Source: Flavobacterium aquatile LMG 4008 = ATCC 11947 (GTDB lineage: Bacteria; Bacteroidota; Bacteroidia; Flavobacteriales; Flavobacteriaceae). Taken from it: DNA of 64,000 nt. Position 1 is the first letter of the stretch; each line of letters opens with the position of its first letter. Below, piece after piece: positions 16,969 to 26,380 of the stretch. The translations under genes were made by a program, and so were the position numbers. Below the pieces are notes generated by a model. That model worked only from the letters and a program-made list of their open reading frames with translations. It was not told where the DNA came from and made no database searches. The stretch spans positions 310,001-374,000 of the forward strand of contig NZ_JRHH01000005.1 of the NCBI RefSeq assembly GCF_000757385.1, given 5' to 3'.

Positions 16969-18307
16969 TACTAATATTATATTTTTCCATTCTTCGATAT
17001 AAAGAAGCTCTCGATAAACCCAGTTCTTCCGCAGATTTACTAATGTTTTGATTGTTTTTTGCTAATACTTTTTCGATAGTATTTTTTTCAATTTCCGAAA
17101 GTTGTAAATCGTCCTGAGATGCATCATAAGAAGTGATTTCGTCCAAATCTAAATCGGATGCCGAAATAGAATTGTTGTCACACAAAATGATAGCACGTTC
17201 AATTCTGTTTTCCATCTCACGAATATTTCCGTTCCAAGCGTGTTGCTCCATTTTTGTTAAAGCAATTTCGTCAAAAACAATTTCGTTTCTATCATATTTA
17301 TCAATCATTTTCTCCAATAAAAATTGTGCCAACGGAATTTTATCTTCTTTTCGTTCTCGAAGTGGCGGCAAAATAATTTCCATCGTATTAATTCGATAAT
17401 ACAAATCTTCTCGGAATGTTTTTTGAAAAACTTCTTGTTTCAAATTCAAATTCGTCGCAGTAATAATTCTAACATTTAATGGTCTTGGCTTAGATTCGCC
17501 CAATCGTGTAACAGTTTTCGTTTGAATTACTTGCAACAATTTTGATTGTAAATGCAACGGAACATTACCTATTTCGTCAAGAAAAATAGTTCCGTTTTGC
17601 GCCATTTCAAATCTTCCAGCTGTGTCATTTTTGGCATCAGTAAAAGCACCTTTTGCATAACCAAAAAGTTCGCTTTCAAAAATGAAATCGCTCAACGCAC
17701 CCAAATCGACAGCCATAAAAGTATTGTTTCTTCGTTCAGATTGTTGGTGAATATAATTTGCCATTACATATTTCCCTGTTCCATTTTCTCCCAAAATCAA
17801 AACATTCGCATCAGTTTTAGCCACTTTATCAGCAAGTGAATAGGCTTTTTTTATGGTTTCAGAATTCCCAATAAAAAACGAGTCAACAACTTTTTTATCG
17901 ATTTTTTTCTGTTGTTTTCGAGATTCATCAACGGCTTGTTTTACAACTGACACTAATTTTTCGTTCTCCCAAGGTTTTAAAACATAATCAAAAGCGCCAT
18001 TTTTTAAACCTTCAACTGCAGTTTCTACTTTTCCAAAAGCAGTCATTAAAATCACAATGGTTTTGGGCGAAAGCGTTTTTATTTCTTTCAAAAGATACAA
18101 ACCTTCGCGTCCATCTTCAAAACCAATTCGGTAATTCATATCCAATAAAACCACATCAATCGGATTTTCTGCCAACAATTTCACCACGTTTTTAGGATTA
18201 TTTAATGTGTGAATTGTTTCAAAATGTTTCTTCAAAAGCATTTTTGCTGCAAAAAGAATGTCTTCTTGATCATCAATTACTAGTATGTTGGCTTGCGTTT
18301 TTTTCAT
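16961..18307 (-). CDS. NtrC-family sigma-54-dependent response regulator
   Basis: A 448-residue regulator with receiver (about 8-125; VIDDQED, VLLDMNY, MTAFG, KPWENEK), AAA+ domain (about 145-375; Walker A GENGTGK, Walker B GTIFLDEIG, arginine-finger region REDLYYRIN) and a Fis-type HTH (about 408-445; ISKSAEELGLSRASLYRRM). The sigma-54 contact loop reads GAFTDA, not GAFTGA. It probably activates the divergent efflux operon, which has a sigma-54-like promoter and an upstream palindrome. It is the first gene of the pair with the kinase. Confidence 0.9.
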   Translation of the reverse strand: MKKTQANILVIDDQEDILFAAKMLLKKHFETIHTLNNPKNVVKLLAENPIDVVLLDMNYRIGFEDGREGLYLLKEIKTLSPKTIVILMTAFGKVETAVEGLKNGAFDYVLKPWENEKLVSVVKQAVDESRKQQKKIDKKVVDSFFIGNSETIKKAYSLADKVAKTDANVLILGENGTGKYVMANYIHQQSERRNNTFMAVDLGALSDFIFESELFGYAKGAFTDAKNDTAGRFEMAQNGTIFLDEIGNVPLHLQSKLLQVIQTKTVTRLGESKPRPLNVRIITATNLNLKQEVFQKTFREDLYYRINTMEIILPPLRERKEDKIPLAQFLLEKMIDKYDRNEIVFDEIALTKMEQHAWNGNIREMENRIERAIILCDNNSISASDLDLDEITSYDASQDDLQLSEIEKNTIEKVLAKNNQNISKSAEELGLSRASLYRRMEKYNISNE

Positions 18308-18354
18308 TTAATCTGAATTTGTTTCAGTTTCACTGTTCGGTTTCGTACAAAAGG

Positions 18355-18447
18355 TGTTCGATTATGAACATTTTGGAAAAACAATAAATTCATAAATGCT
18401 TTAATAGTCAGTAAGTTATGAATTTTAAGTTCTTGGCACAAAATTGC
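18355..18447 (+). promoter_or_regulatory. Putative sigma-54 promoter and enhancer palindrome for the efflux operon
   Basis: TTGGCAC (18433-18439) and TTGC (18444-18447) match the -24/-12 elements, but GG and GC are nine bases apart rather than the usual ten. A palindrome TGTTC-GATTAT-GAACA (18355-18370), about 65 bp upstream, is a candidate binding site for the divergent NtrC-type regulator. The start codon at 18473 follows about 25 bases after the -12 element. Confidence 0.55.
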
Positions 18448-18472
18448 TTATATCATCATCAAAATAATACTA

Positions 18473-19711
18473 ATGGACACCGTCATCACTCACAAAACTA
18501 ACAAAAAAAAGTATCTAATTATGGCTTTGCCTATCTTTTTGATATTAGGATACTTTATTTTCACATCGGTTACTAAAAAAAGAAGTTTGAATATAAAAAA
18601 GGAAGAAATAACAATAAAAACGGTTGAAGAAGGTTTCTTTGAAGATTTTTTAGTTTTTCAAGCACAAGTTGAACCAATGAATTCGATGTTGGTCAATATT
18701 ATTGAAGGTGGCGCAGTTCAAGAAATATTTGTTGGCAACGGTGATATGGTTGTGAAAGGCCAACCATTAGCGAGATTGTACAATCCAAATTCGGAGTTGA
18801 ACTACATGCAACAAGAAACTTCGATTATCGAACAAATAAATAATTTGAACAAAGCCAAACTCGATTTGAGAAATCAAGAACTCAGTCTTGCCAAAGATTT
18901 AATTTCGATTGAACACGATTATTTGGATGCCAAAAATTTGTATGATTTGAACAAAAAACTATTTGATCAAGAAATCTTGGCTAAAAATGAATGGCAAATT
19001 ACACAAGAGAATTTCAGATTTCAAAAAGAGCGAATGAACATCATCAAGCAAAGTGTGACCAAAGAAAAACAAGCGAATCAGATTCAAATTGGGCAACTTA
19101 ATCAATCTATTGCTATAATGGATAAAAGTTTGTCGATTTTAAGAAGCAACAAAAAGAATTTTCTAATCACAGCACCACAATCGGGAAGACTTTCATCTTT
19201 TGAGCCTATTCTAGGAAAAACCTACACACAAGGCGTAAGTATTGGAACAATTGATGTTATGAAAGGTTATAAATTGGTTGCCGACGTTGATGAATTCTAT
19301 TTGGATAAAATTAAAATGAATCAAAAAGGAACGGTAGAATTCAACGGAAAACCATTAGACATTGAAATTGTAAAAATTATTAAAGAAATAAAAAGTGGTC
19401 AGTTTCAGGTGGAATTGAATTTTGCTTCAGCAGAAAACATCGACTTACAACAAGGATTAAGTTTTAGCGTTCGATTAAATTTATCCGAAAAAACGAAATC
19501 AACATTACTTTCCAAAGGAAGTTTTAATCAAGAAACCGCAGGAAAATGGATATTTGTAGTAAAAGGAAACAAAGCCGAACGAAGAACAATAAAATTAGGA
19601 AGAGAAAATCCGCTGTATTATGAAGTTTTAGACGGATTAAAAGTTGGTGAAAAAGTGATTACATCATCATATAAAGATTATAAGGAAGTAGCAGTTTTAA
19701 ATTTAGAGTAG
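18473..19711 (+). CDS. Periplasmic adaptor (HlyD/MacA family) of an ABC efflux system
   Basis: A 412-residue adaptor with one N-terminal TM helix (LIMALPIFLILGYFIFTSV), a lipoyl-like half (VNIIEGGAVQEIFVGNGDMVVKGQPL), a long alpha-helical hairpin (about 110-225, rich in Gln, Lys, Asn), the second lipoyl half (ITAPQSGRLSSF) and beta-barrel/MP domains (SLVGEKVI-type end). It should join an inner-membrane ABC pump to the TolC protein encoded downstream. It is the first gene of a five-gene run, preceded by the sigma-54-like promoter. Confidence 0.85.
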   Translation: MDTVITHKTNKKKYLIMALPIFLILGYFIFTSVTKKRSLNIKKEEITIKTVEEGFFEDFLVFQAQVEPMNSMLVNIIEGGAVQEIFVGNGDMVVKGQPLARLYNPNSELNYMQQETSIIEQINNLNKAKLDLRNQELSLAKDLISIEHDYLDAKNLYDLNKKLFDQEILAKNEWQITQENFRFQKERMNIIKQSVTKEKQANQIQIGQLNQSIAIMDKSLSILRSNKKNFLITAPQSGRLSSFEPILGKTYTQGVSIGTIDVMKGYKLVADVDEFYLDKIKMNQKGTVEFNGKPLDIEIVKIIKEIKSGQFQVELNFASAENIDLQQGLSFSVRLNLSEKTKSTLLSKGSFNQETAGKWIFVVKGNKAERRTIKLGRENPLYYEVLDGLKVGEKVITSSYKDYKEVAVLNLE

Positions 19712-19753
19712 TAAGTTGTAAGATTGGAGTATTAAGAATAAAGACAAAAAATT

Positions 19754-20197
19754 ATGAGAAAATTATCAATTTTAGTAGTATTGTTTTCAGCTATTTTAAA
19801 CGCTCAAAACATTAAATCAAATGGGACACATTTTGTTGACGGAGTAAAAGACAAGAAATGGAGCAATTCCAATGGTGACGATTTTACAAAAGCATCATTC
19901 TCCAATTTTGATGGTTCTAGTTATGTGTTTTTAGAAGTTGATGAAACCACTTTGGTCAGTTTTGAGAGTTTTGCAAAAGTTAAAGCGGGTAACTTAGAAG
20001 TAAAATTAATTGATGAAGAAGATCAAACTTATTTTTATTGTAAAACTAGTAAGCAGTGTGAAGTTCTCAAAGATATCACGCTCGAAAAAGGAAAAAAGTA
20101 CCGTTTGTACTTTACAGGTAAAAATGCAAAAGGAAGTTATAAAGTCAATTTCAAAAATCAACTTCAAAAATCAACTTCAAAAGTCAATTTTAAATAA
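19754..20197 (+). CDS. Small exported protein of unknown function in the efflux operon
   Basis: A 147-residue protein with signal peptide (MRKLSILVVLFSAILNAQ) and a beta-rich body with a Cys pair (FYCKTSKQCEVL). I do not recognise the family. It sits between the adaptor and ATPase genes, so it may be an accessory or stress-monitoring component. The last 18 residues (KVNFKNQLQKSTSKVNFK) are encoded by repeated AAA-TCAACTTC units that continue, out of frame, past the stop. The native C-terminus may therefore have been extended or shifted by slippage. Confidence 0.65.
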   Translation: MRKLSILVVLFSAILNAQNIKSNGTHFVDGVKDKKWSNSNGDDFTKASFSNFDGSSYVFLEVDETTLVSFESFAKVKAGNLEVKLIDEEDQTYFYCKTSKQCEVLKDITLEKGKKYRLYFTGKNAKGSYKVNFKNQLQKSTSKVNFK

Positions 20198-20310
20198 CAA
20201 CTTTAAAGTTTTAAAAAAAACAATTTTAAGAATTTCTCAAATTTCTAAAATCTGTGTAGTAAAAAACTACAAATAAATTTCAAAAATCATAAATCAAAAA
20301 ATGAACAATC

Positions 20311-21012
20311 ATGATAAAAATCAACAATCTTTCTAAAGTTTTTAGAACCGAAGAAGTAGAAACTAAAGCACTTAACGAAGTTTCAATCACAATCAATCAA
20401 GGCGAATTTGTTACCATTATGGGCGCATCAGGAAGCGGAAAATCAACACTTTTAAATATTGTTGGTCTTTTAGATGGTGCGTCTAGCGGAAATTATGAAC
20501 TTTTAAATCAGGAAATGATTGGTTTAAAAGAACAAGAAAAATCGAAAGTTAGAAAACAAAATATTGGGTTCATCTTCCAAAATTTTAATCTAATTGACGA
20601 ACTTTCTGTTTATGATAACATCGAATTGCCACTTATTTACAATAACGTTTCCTCTTCTGAAAGAAAGAAAAAAGTAGAAGTTATTGCAGAACGATTGGGG
20701 ATTTCACATCGATTGAAACATTATCCACAACAACTTTCTGGTGGACAACAACAACGTGTAGCCGTTGCAAGAGCGTTAATTAATGATCCAAAAATCATTC
20801 TTGCAGATGAACCAACAGGAAATCTTGACAGTAAAAACGGAAACGAAGTAATGGAATTGTTAACCGATTTGCATGCACAAGGAAGTACGATTTTAATGGT
20901 AACACACTCCGATTATGATGCATCATTTTCGCAAAGAACCATTTTCATGAAAGACGGAATCATACTTTCGGAGAAAAAAAATAATAGAAATGTAGACGTT
21001 TTTGTCTCTTAA
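20311..21012 (+). CDS. ABC transporter ATP-binding protein (LolD/MacB type)
   Basis: A 233-residue cytosolic ATPase. Motifs: Walker [11 protein letters not shown]-loop [22 protein letters not shown], signature LSGGQQQR, Walker [13 protein letters not shown] and switch His (MVTHS). This close set identifies the MacB/LolD/FtsE-like group that drives mechanotransmission permeases rather than channels. It pairs with the FtsX-like permease encoded 30 bases downstream. A stretch of about 110 AT-rich bases with degenerate repeats precedes it. Confidence 0.93.
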   Translation: MIKINNLSKVFRTEEVETKALNEVSITINQGEFVTIMGASGSGKSTLLNIVGLLDGASSGNYELLNQEMIGLKEQEKSKVRKQNIGFIFQNFNLIDELSVYDNIELPLIYNNVSSSERKKKVEVIAERLGISHRLKHYPQQLSGGQQQRVAVARALINDPKIILADEPTGNLDSKNGNEVMELLTDLHAQGSTILMVTHSDYDASFSQRTIFMKDGIILSEKKNNRNVDVFVS

Positions 21013-21042
21013 AATCATCATCATCAAAAAACGAATAAAATC

Positions 21043-23478
21043 ATGCTTAGAAATTGGATAAACATATTTTTATACCACATCAAAAACAACAAGCTTTTCA
21101 CGGCTTTGAATGTTTTGGGATTGAGTATTGGAATTGCAGGATTGATTTTTGCCATTCTTTATTGGAACGACGAACACAGCTACAACGATTGGAATCCTAA
21201 CAAAGAAAGGGTTTTTCAAGTTATAAATAGAGTAAGCGCAACCGATTATTGGGCGAGTAATGTGGCGCCATTGGAAGCACATTTGAAAACAGATTTCAAC
21301 GAAATTGAGTCGTATTGCTATATGGATAATTGGTATTACGAAGAGATTGTTCAATACAAAAACAAGAAGGAAATTCTTAAAATCACTGATGCTCAAAGAA
21401 ACTTTTTCGAAATGTTTCCTTTTGATTTTATACATGGAAATGCGAAAACGGCTTTGAAAGATAATACGAGTATTGCAATTTCAAAAGCTGTTGCAGAAAG
21501 GTTGTTTGGAACCGAAAATCCAATGGGAAAAATTGTTACCTATTCCGGTAAAAAATTGGTAGTTCGAGGCGTTTATGTAGTTCCAGGAAAATCGTCAATG
21601 CAACCTAATGCTGTTACTAATTTAATAGATAACAGACTTTTGGCAGAAAAAGAAAATTGGGGAAATTTCAGTTTTGGATTGATGTTAAAATTAAAAAATC
21701 CAGGCGATAAGGAGAAAGTGATTGCCAAGATTCAAAAATTAATGTTTGAAAACCGAATTGTAAAATGGGCAAAATCGGAAGGAATTACAATTGAAGAATG
21801 GCTGAAAAAAAATGGAGGCGATGATTTAAAAGTAATTCTCGAACCAATAAAAGATGCAAGATTACATTCAATTACTGATGGATATGCCGAAGGAAAAGGA
21901 AATTATCAGTTTCTGTTAATTATGGTTGGCTTATCTGTTTTAATTTTGATTTTGTCAATTGTAAACTACATCAATCTCGCTACTGCAAATGCTATTAAAC
22001 GTGCTAAAGAAGTTGGTGTTCGAAAGATTATTGGCGCATCAAAATCTAATATAATCAAACAATTTATATTTGAAACTATTCTAATAACTACGTTTTCAAT
22101 TTTGTTAGCTTTAGTAATTGTTGAGTTATCATTGCCTTATTACAATGAATTTCTCGGAAAAAAACTAGTTATTTTCGGAAGTCAATTTTACTTACAATTG
22201 GTATTAATTTTTATCATTACAATAGTCGTTGCCGGAATTTTTCCAGCTGTTTATGTATCTAATTTTGAAACTTTAAAAGTGCTAAAAGGTAATTTCGGAA
22301 GAAGCAAAAGTGGTGTTTGGTTGCGCAACGGAATGTTGATTCTTCAATTTGCAATTGCTACTTTTTTTATCATCGGTTCATACATTGTTTATGAGCAAAT
22401 AAAATACATTTCAACCAAAGATTTAGGATTTAAAGGCGACCAAGTGCTATCGATTTCTTACCGAAATAAATACAATTGGAAGGAAGACAATTACAAGAAA
22501 AAAGTCTACAATCGATACAATATGATTAAAACTGAAATCTCTAAAATTAATGGAGTTGAGCAAGTGGCAACTGGAGCTTTTAGTTTTGGTTCGTCAAATG
22601 GATCAACGACTGGATTTACTTATAAAAACAGCCACAACATTCAAGGTAGAAATATGGCAGTCGATTTTGGAATGTTAGAAATGATGCAGATCCAAATCAA
22701 AGAAGGACGAAGTTTATCCGAAAAATTTGCATCTGATACAATTAATTCAATGTTGGTAAACGAAACGGCTTTGAAAGAAATGGGTGAAAAAAATCCGATA
22801 GGAAAAGAAGTAAATTGGAATGAAAATAAGTTAAAAATTATTGGTGTTGTTAAAGATTTTAATTTATTCGGACCACAAGACAAAGTACCACCAATGGTGT
22901 TTTTTCACTTCAAAACTGTGGATTGGATGTTGCAAAATGCTAGCAAAATCCACGTGAAAGTAAAGGGCGAAAACATGGAACAAACTATTGCCGATATTGA
23001 AAAATTCTGGGTTAAAAATGTCGATACCGATTATCCTTTTCAGTATGATTTTGTCGATAAAGAATATGCTCGAACTTATGAAACCTACGTAAAACAAAAG
23101 AATTTATTTTCATTACTAAACGTAATTGTAATTTTAATTGCGCTTTTCGGATTATTCTCATTAGCATCTTTTTCTATCCAAAGACGAATGAAAGAAATTG
23201 CTATTAGAAAGACTCTTGGAGCAGAAACCAATGTTTTACTTAAAGAATTATCAAAACAATACATCGTTTTTTGCGTAATCGGGTTTTTAATTGCATTGTT
23301 TCCAGTGTACTATTTACTCAATTTATGGTTAGAAAATTTTGCTTTCAGAATTGATATTTCTATAATTCCATTCATTATTGGATTTGTTGTTTTATTGATA
23401 TTAACGTTGGTAGTTGTTTTATCAAGAGCTTATCAAGCGACACAAGTTGAAGTATTAAAATATTTAAAATACGAATAA
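21043..23478 (+). CDS. FtsX/MacB-like ABC transporter permease, double-length
   Basis: An 811-residue permease with two MacB-PCD/FtsX repeats. A TM near residue 20-40 (FTALNVLGLSIGIAGLIFAILYW pattern) is followed by a large periplasmic domain, three TMs (about 285-420), a second TM start near 430 (LRNGMLILQFAIATFFIIGSY), a second periplasmic domain and three final TMs (about 685-800). The EVGVRKIIGASKSNI and EIAIRKTLGAETNVLLK motifs are the coupling helices. This eight-TM layout is usual for Bacteroidota efflux permeases that work with HlyD and TolC partners. The substrate is not predictable. Confidence 0.9.
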   Translation: MLRNWINIFLYHIKNNKLFTALNVLGLSIGIAGLIFAILYWNDEHSYNDWNPNKERVFQVINRVSATDYWASNVAPLEAHLKTDFNEIESYCYMDNWYYEEIVQYKNKKEILKITDAQRNFFEMFPFDFIHGNAKTALKDNTSIAISKAVAERLFGTENPMGKIVTYSGKKLVVRGVYVVPGKSSMQPNAVTNLIDNRLLAEKENWGNFSFGLMLKLKNPGDKEKVIAKIQKLMFENRIVKWAKSEGITIEEWLKKNGGDDLKVILEPIKDARLHSITDGYAEGKGNYQFLLIMVGLSVLILILSIVNYINLATANAIKRAKEVGVRKIIGASKSNIIKQFIFETILITTFSILLALVIVELSLPYYNEFLGKKLVIFGSQFYLQLVLIFIITIVVAGIFPAVYVSNFETLKVLKGNFGRSKSGVWLRNGMLILQFAIATFFIIGSYIVYEQIKYISTKDLGFKGDQVLSISYRNKYNWKEDNYKKKVYNRYNMIKTEISKINGVEQVATGAFSFGSSNGSTTGFTYKNSHNIQGRNMAVDFGMLEMMQIQIKEGRSLSEKFASDTINSMLVNETALKEMGEKNPIGKEVNWNENKLKIIGVVKDFNLFGPQDKVPPMVFFHFKTVDWMLQNASKIHVKVKGENMEQTIADIEKFWVKNVDTDYPFQYDFVDKEYARTYETYVKQKNLFSLLNVIVILIALFGLFSLASFSIQRRMKEIAIRKTLGAETNVLLKELSKQYIVFCVIGFLIALFPVYYLLNLWLENFAFRIDISIIPFIIGFVVLLILTLVVVLSRAYQATQVEVLKYLKYE

Positions 23479-23490
23479 ATAAATTCCAAA

Positions 23491-24798
23491 ATGAATTGTT
23501 TAGTAAAAATAATTTTGACTTTGTTTTTAATAATCTTAAGCAATTTTGCTAACGGTCAGGAAACTTCTTGGCCGTTGCAAAAATGCATCGATAAAGCATT
23601 AGAAAACAATATCGAAATAAAAATTCGCCAACTCGAAGTAAAACGAGTTGAAAAAAGTAGAAATTCTGTTTGGAATCAATTGTTGCCAAACGTTAGTTTC
23701 AACGGAAATCAATCGTATAACTTTGGTTCCACTATTGATCCATCAACAAACGGTCGGGTAAGTTCAAATATTCAATACGATAATTTTTTTATCAATGCCA
23801 ATATGAATTTAATCGATTTTAATGCGATTGCCAATGCTCAGAAAAATAAAATCGATATCGAAAAAGCCAAAGCTGATAAAGAAGTAATTGAAAACGAATA
23901 TAAATTACAACTTTTAGATAGTTATTATCAAGCACTTTTTACTCAAGAATTATTAAAAATTCAACGCGAACAATTCAAAAATGCGGTTTTTAATTTGGAC
24001 AGAATTTCAAAAGAAGTCGAAATTGGCAGCAAACCCAAAAGCGATTTATACGACGTACAATTAAGTTTTGCTCAAGAAGAAAAACGAATTTTAGAAACAG
24101 AGCAATTGTACACTATTCAAAAAATGCAACTATTTCAATTGATGAATATTGCTGATGTTTCAATTTCCGAAGTGGTTTTAGTTTCCAATTCATCTGACGA
24201 AATCACAACAGTATCGACTGAAATTTCCAATCCAAAAATTAAATCAGCCGAACTAAATTACAAAATTAGTTTGAAGGAATTAAGCAGTCAAAGAGCAAAT
24301 AATTTGCCTATTTTATCAACCTTTTACTCAATTTCGAGTTTTTATTACAAGCCATTAAATCAATCTAACGCTAATGTTGCCAGTTTTAGTAATCAAATTG
24401 GAGACAATAAAAACCAGCAAGTGGGAATTCAATTAAGTGTGCCAATTTTCAACGGATTTCGAAACAATAAAAAGAATGTTGCAGCCAAAATCGAAACCGA
24501 AAAAAACAAACTCATCATCAGTCAAGAACAACAAAAAATTGAAAATCAAATTGCATTAGAAAAACAAAATCAACAGAATTATTTGCAACTTCAAAATAAA
24601 TTTGAAGAAACGCTAACCTATGCAAAAGCTTCATTTTCAACAACTCAATCCAAATTTCTATCAGGAAAAATCGAGTCAATATCACTTTCATCGGTGAAAA
24701 ATCAATTGCTTTCGTCAGAATATGATGTTTTAAAAAATACCTTACAAATAGAATACACCAATTTCAAAATCAACTTGATTCAAAATAATAGGTTATAA
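23491..24798 (+). CDS. TolC-family outer-membrane efflux protein
   Basis: A 435-residue protein with a signal peptide (MNCLVKIILTLFLIILSNFANGQ) and the two homologous halves of long amphipathic helices and beta strands typical of TolC (LQKCIDKALENNIEIKIRQLEVKR near the start; VGIQLSVPIFNGFRNN, about residue 310). It completes the tripartite pump and is the last gene of the operon. There is no conspicuous terminator before the next promoter, only AT-rich repeats. Confidence 0.9.
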   Translation: MNCLVKIILTLFLIILSNFANGQETSWPLQKCIDKALENNIEIKIRQLEVKRVEKSRNSVWNQLLPNVSFNGNQSYNFGSTIDPSTNGRVSSNIQYDNFFINANMNLIDFNAIANAQKNKIDIEKAKADKEVIENEYKLQLLDSYYQALFTQELLKIQREQFKNAVFNLDRISKEVEIGSKPKSDLYDVQLSFAQEEKRILETEQLYTIQKMQLFQLMNIADVSISEVVLVSNSSDEITTVSTEISNPKIKSAELNYKISLKELSSQRANNLPILSTFYSISSFYYKPLNQSNANVASFSNQIGDNKNQQVGIQLSVPIFNGFRNNKKNVAAKIETEKNKLIISQEQQKIENQIALEKQNQQNYLQLQNKFEETLTYAKASFSTTQSKFLSGKIESISLSSVKNQLLSSEYDVLKNTLQIEYTNFKINLIQNNRL

Positions 24799-24810
24799 CT
24801 ATTTGACTAT

Positions 24811-24864
24811 AACAAAACTTTAAACCTTTAAACTTTTAAACTCCTAAACTTCTTTATATCTTTG
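24811..24864 (+). promoter_or_regulatory. AAACTTT repeat tract and -7 box of the mrp-like gene
   Basis: Degenerate AAACTTT/AAACTCC units (24813-24855) run up to TATCTTTG at 24857-24864, a good -7 element. The start codon is at 24918. Similar tracts lie before the genes at 50828, 59087 and 62493. Confidence 0.55.
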
Positions 24865-24917
24865 TAATCTAAAATCAGTCTGAATAAAAAGATTGAAATT
24901 TATATAAAACATTGATA

Positions 24918-26048
24918 ATGAAGTTAGATAGAAAAGAAATCCTAAAAGCATTAGAAACAATTACTATTGCTGGCGAAGGAAAAAATATGGTAGAAAGTGG
25001 CGCGGTAAAAAACGTACTTATTTTTGGCGATGAGGTTACTGTAGATTTGATGATTGCAACTCCGGCAATGCATATTAAAAAACGTGCCGAAGATGATATT
25101 AAAAAACTAATTCACGAACAATTTTCTCCAGATGCTATAGTAAAAGTTAACATCAAAGTCGAAGCTAAAGAAAATCCAAACGAAATTAAAGGAAAATCTA
25201 TACCTGGAATTAGCAATATTATTGCCGTTGCTTCAGGAAAAGGCGGTGTTGGAAAATCTACAACTACAGCAAATTTAGCAGTTACTTTAGCCAAAATGGG
25301 ATTCAAAGTAGGTGTTCTTGATGCGGATATTTACGGTCCAAGTATGCCAATAATGTTTGATGTTGAAAACGAAAAACCAATTTCTATAGAAGTGAACGGA
25401 AAATCAAAAATGAAACCGATTGAAAGTTATGAAATAAAATTACTTTCTATCGGATTTTTCACTTCTCCAAGTCAGGCCGTTATTTGGCGTGGACCGATGG
25501 CTTCAAAAGCGTTAAACCAAATGATTTTCGATGCCGATTGGGGAGAATTAGACTTCATGTTAATCGATTTGCCTCCAGGAACAGGCGATATTCATTTATC
25601 AATTATGCAGTCGTTGCCAATTACTGGTGCGGTTGTCGTAAGTACACCTCAAGCCGTTGCATTAGCCGATGCTAAAAAAGGAGTTTCCATGTTTTTATCA
25701 GAAGCAATCAACGTTCCAGTTTTAGGAATTATAGAAAACATGGCGTATTTTACACCAGAAGAATTACCAAATAACAAATATTACATCTTCGGAAAAGAAG
25801 GAGCTAAAAATCTTGCTGAAGATTTACAAGTGCCATTTTTAGGAGAAGTTCCATTGGTGCAAAGCATTCGTGAAGCTGGCGATTATGGTCGTCCAGCAGC
25901 ATTGCAAACCGCTTCACCATTAGAAAAAATTTACGAAGAAATAGCTAGAAATGTGGTACAAGAAGTAGTGAACAGAAACGAAAATCTTGCTCCAACCGAA
26001 GCCATCAAAATAACAACAATGGCAGGATGTTCTGCTGTAAAAAAATAG
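24918..26048 (+). CDS. apbC: Mrp/ApbC (NBP35-type) iron-sulfur cluster carrier ATPase
   Basis: A 376-residue protein with an N-terminal MIP18-like (DUF59) domain (about 1-85), a linker and a deviant-Walker P-loop ATPase domain (VASGKGGVGKST, DADIYGPSMP, LPPGTGDIHLS). It should carry Fe-S clusters to apo-proteins in the cytoplasm. Most members have a C-terminal CPHC-like pair, which is not visible here: only a single Cys in AGCSAVKK. ATG 24918 is chosen over a TTG at 24912. The NifU-domain gene 58 bases downstream supports an Fe-S role. Confidence 0.93.
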   Translation: MKLDRKEILKALETITIAGEGKNMVESGAVKNVLIFGDEVTVDLMIATPAMHIKKRAEDDIKKLIHEQFSPDAIVKVNIKVEAKENPNEIKGKSIPGISNIIAVASGKGGVGKSTTTANLAVTLAKMGFKVGVLDADIYGPSMPIMFDVENEKPISIEVNGKSKMKPIESYEIKLLSIGFFTSPSQAVIWRGPMASKALNQMIFDADWGELDFMLIDLPPGTGDIHLSIMQSLPITGAVVVSTPQAVALADAKKGVSMFLSEAINVPVLGIIENMAYFTPEELPNNKYYIFGKEGAKNLAEDLQVPFLGEVPLVQSIREAGDYGRPAALQTASPLEKIYEEIARNVVQEVVNRNENLAPTEAIKITTMAGCSAVKK

Positions 26049-26105
26049 TATTCGGTTTACATCAATAACTGAACACTGTAAACTGAACACTGAATACTAA
26101 AAATT

Positions 26106-26345
26106 ATGACACACGAAGAATTAACATTAAATGTTGAGAAAGCACTCGAAGAAATCAGACCATTCTTGAATTCTGACGGTGGCGATATCAGCTTGGTTTC
26201 TATTGATGATGAAAAGCACGTAAAAGTTCGTCTTCAAGGCGCGTGCACGTCATGTAGTTTAAGCATCAGCACAATGAAAGCTGGCGTTGAAACTACCATA
26301 AAAAAATATGCACCACAAATTGAAACCGTAGAAAATATTATTTAA
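26106..26345 (+). CDS. NifU C-terminal-domain Fe-S scaffold protein
   Basis: A 79-residue protein matching the NifU C-terminal domain: EEIRPFLNSDGGDISLVSID and the cluster-binding CTSC in LQGACTSCSLS. It acts as a small scaffold that assembles or transfers Fe-S clusters. It lies after the Mrp-like ATPase with a gap made of TGAACACTGTAAAC-type repeat units, so the two may share a transcript. Confidence 0.92.
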   Translation: MTHEELTLNVEKALEEIRPFLNSDGGDISLVSIDDEKHVKVRLQGACTSCSLSISTMKAGVETTIKKYAPQIETVENII

Positions 26346-26380
26346 AGCCAAATTATCCCGAATTTTTCACATGTCGAATG

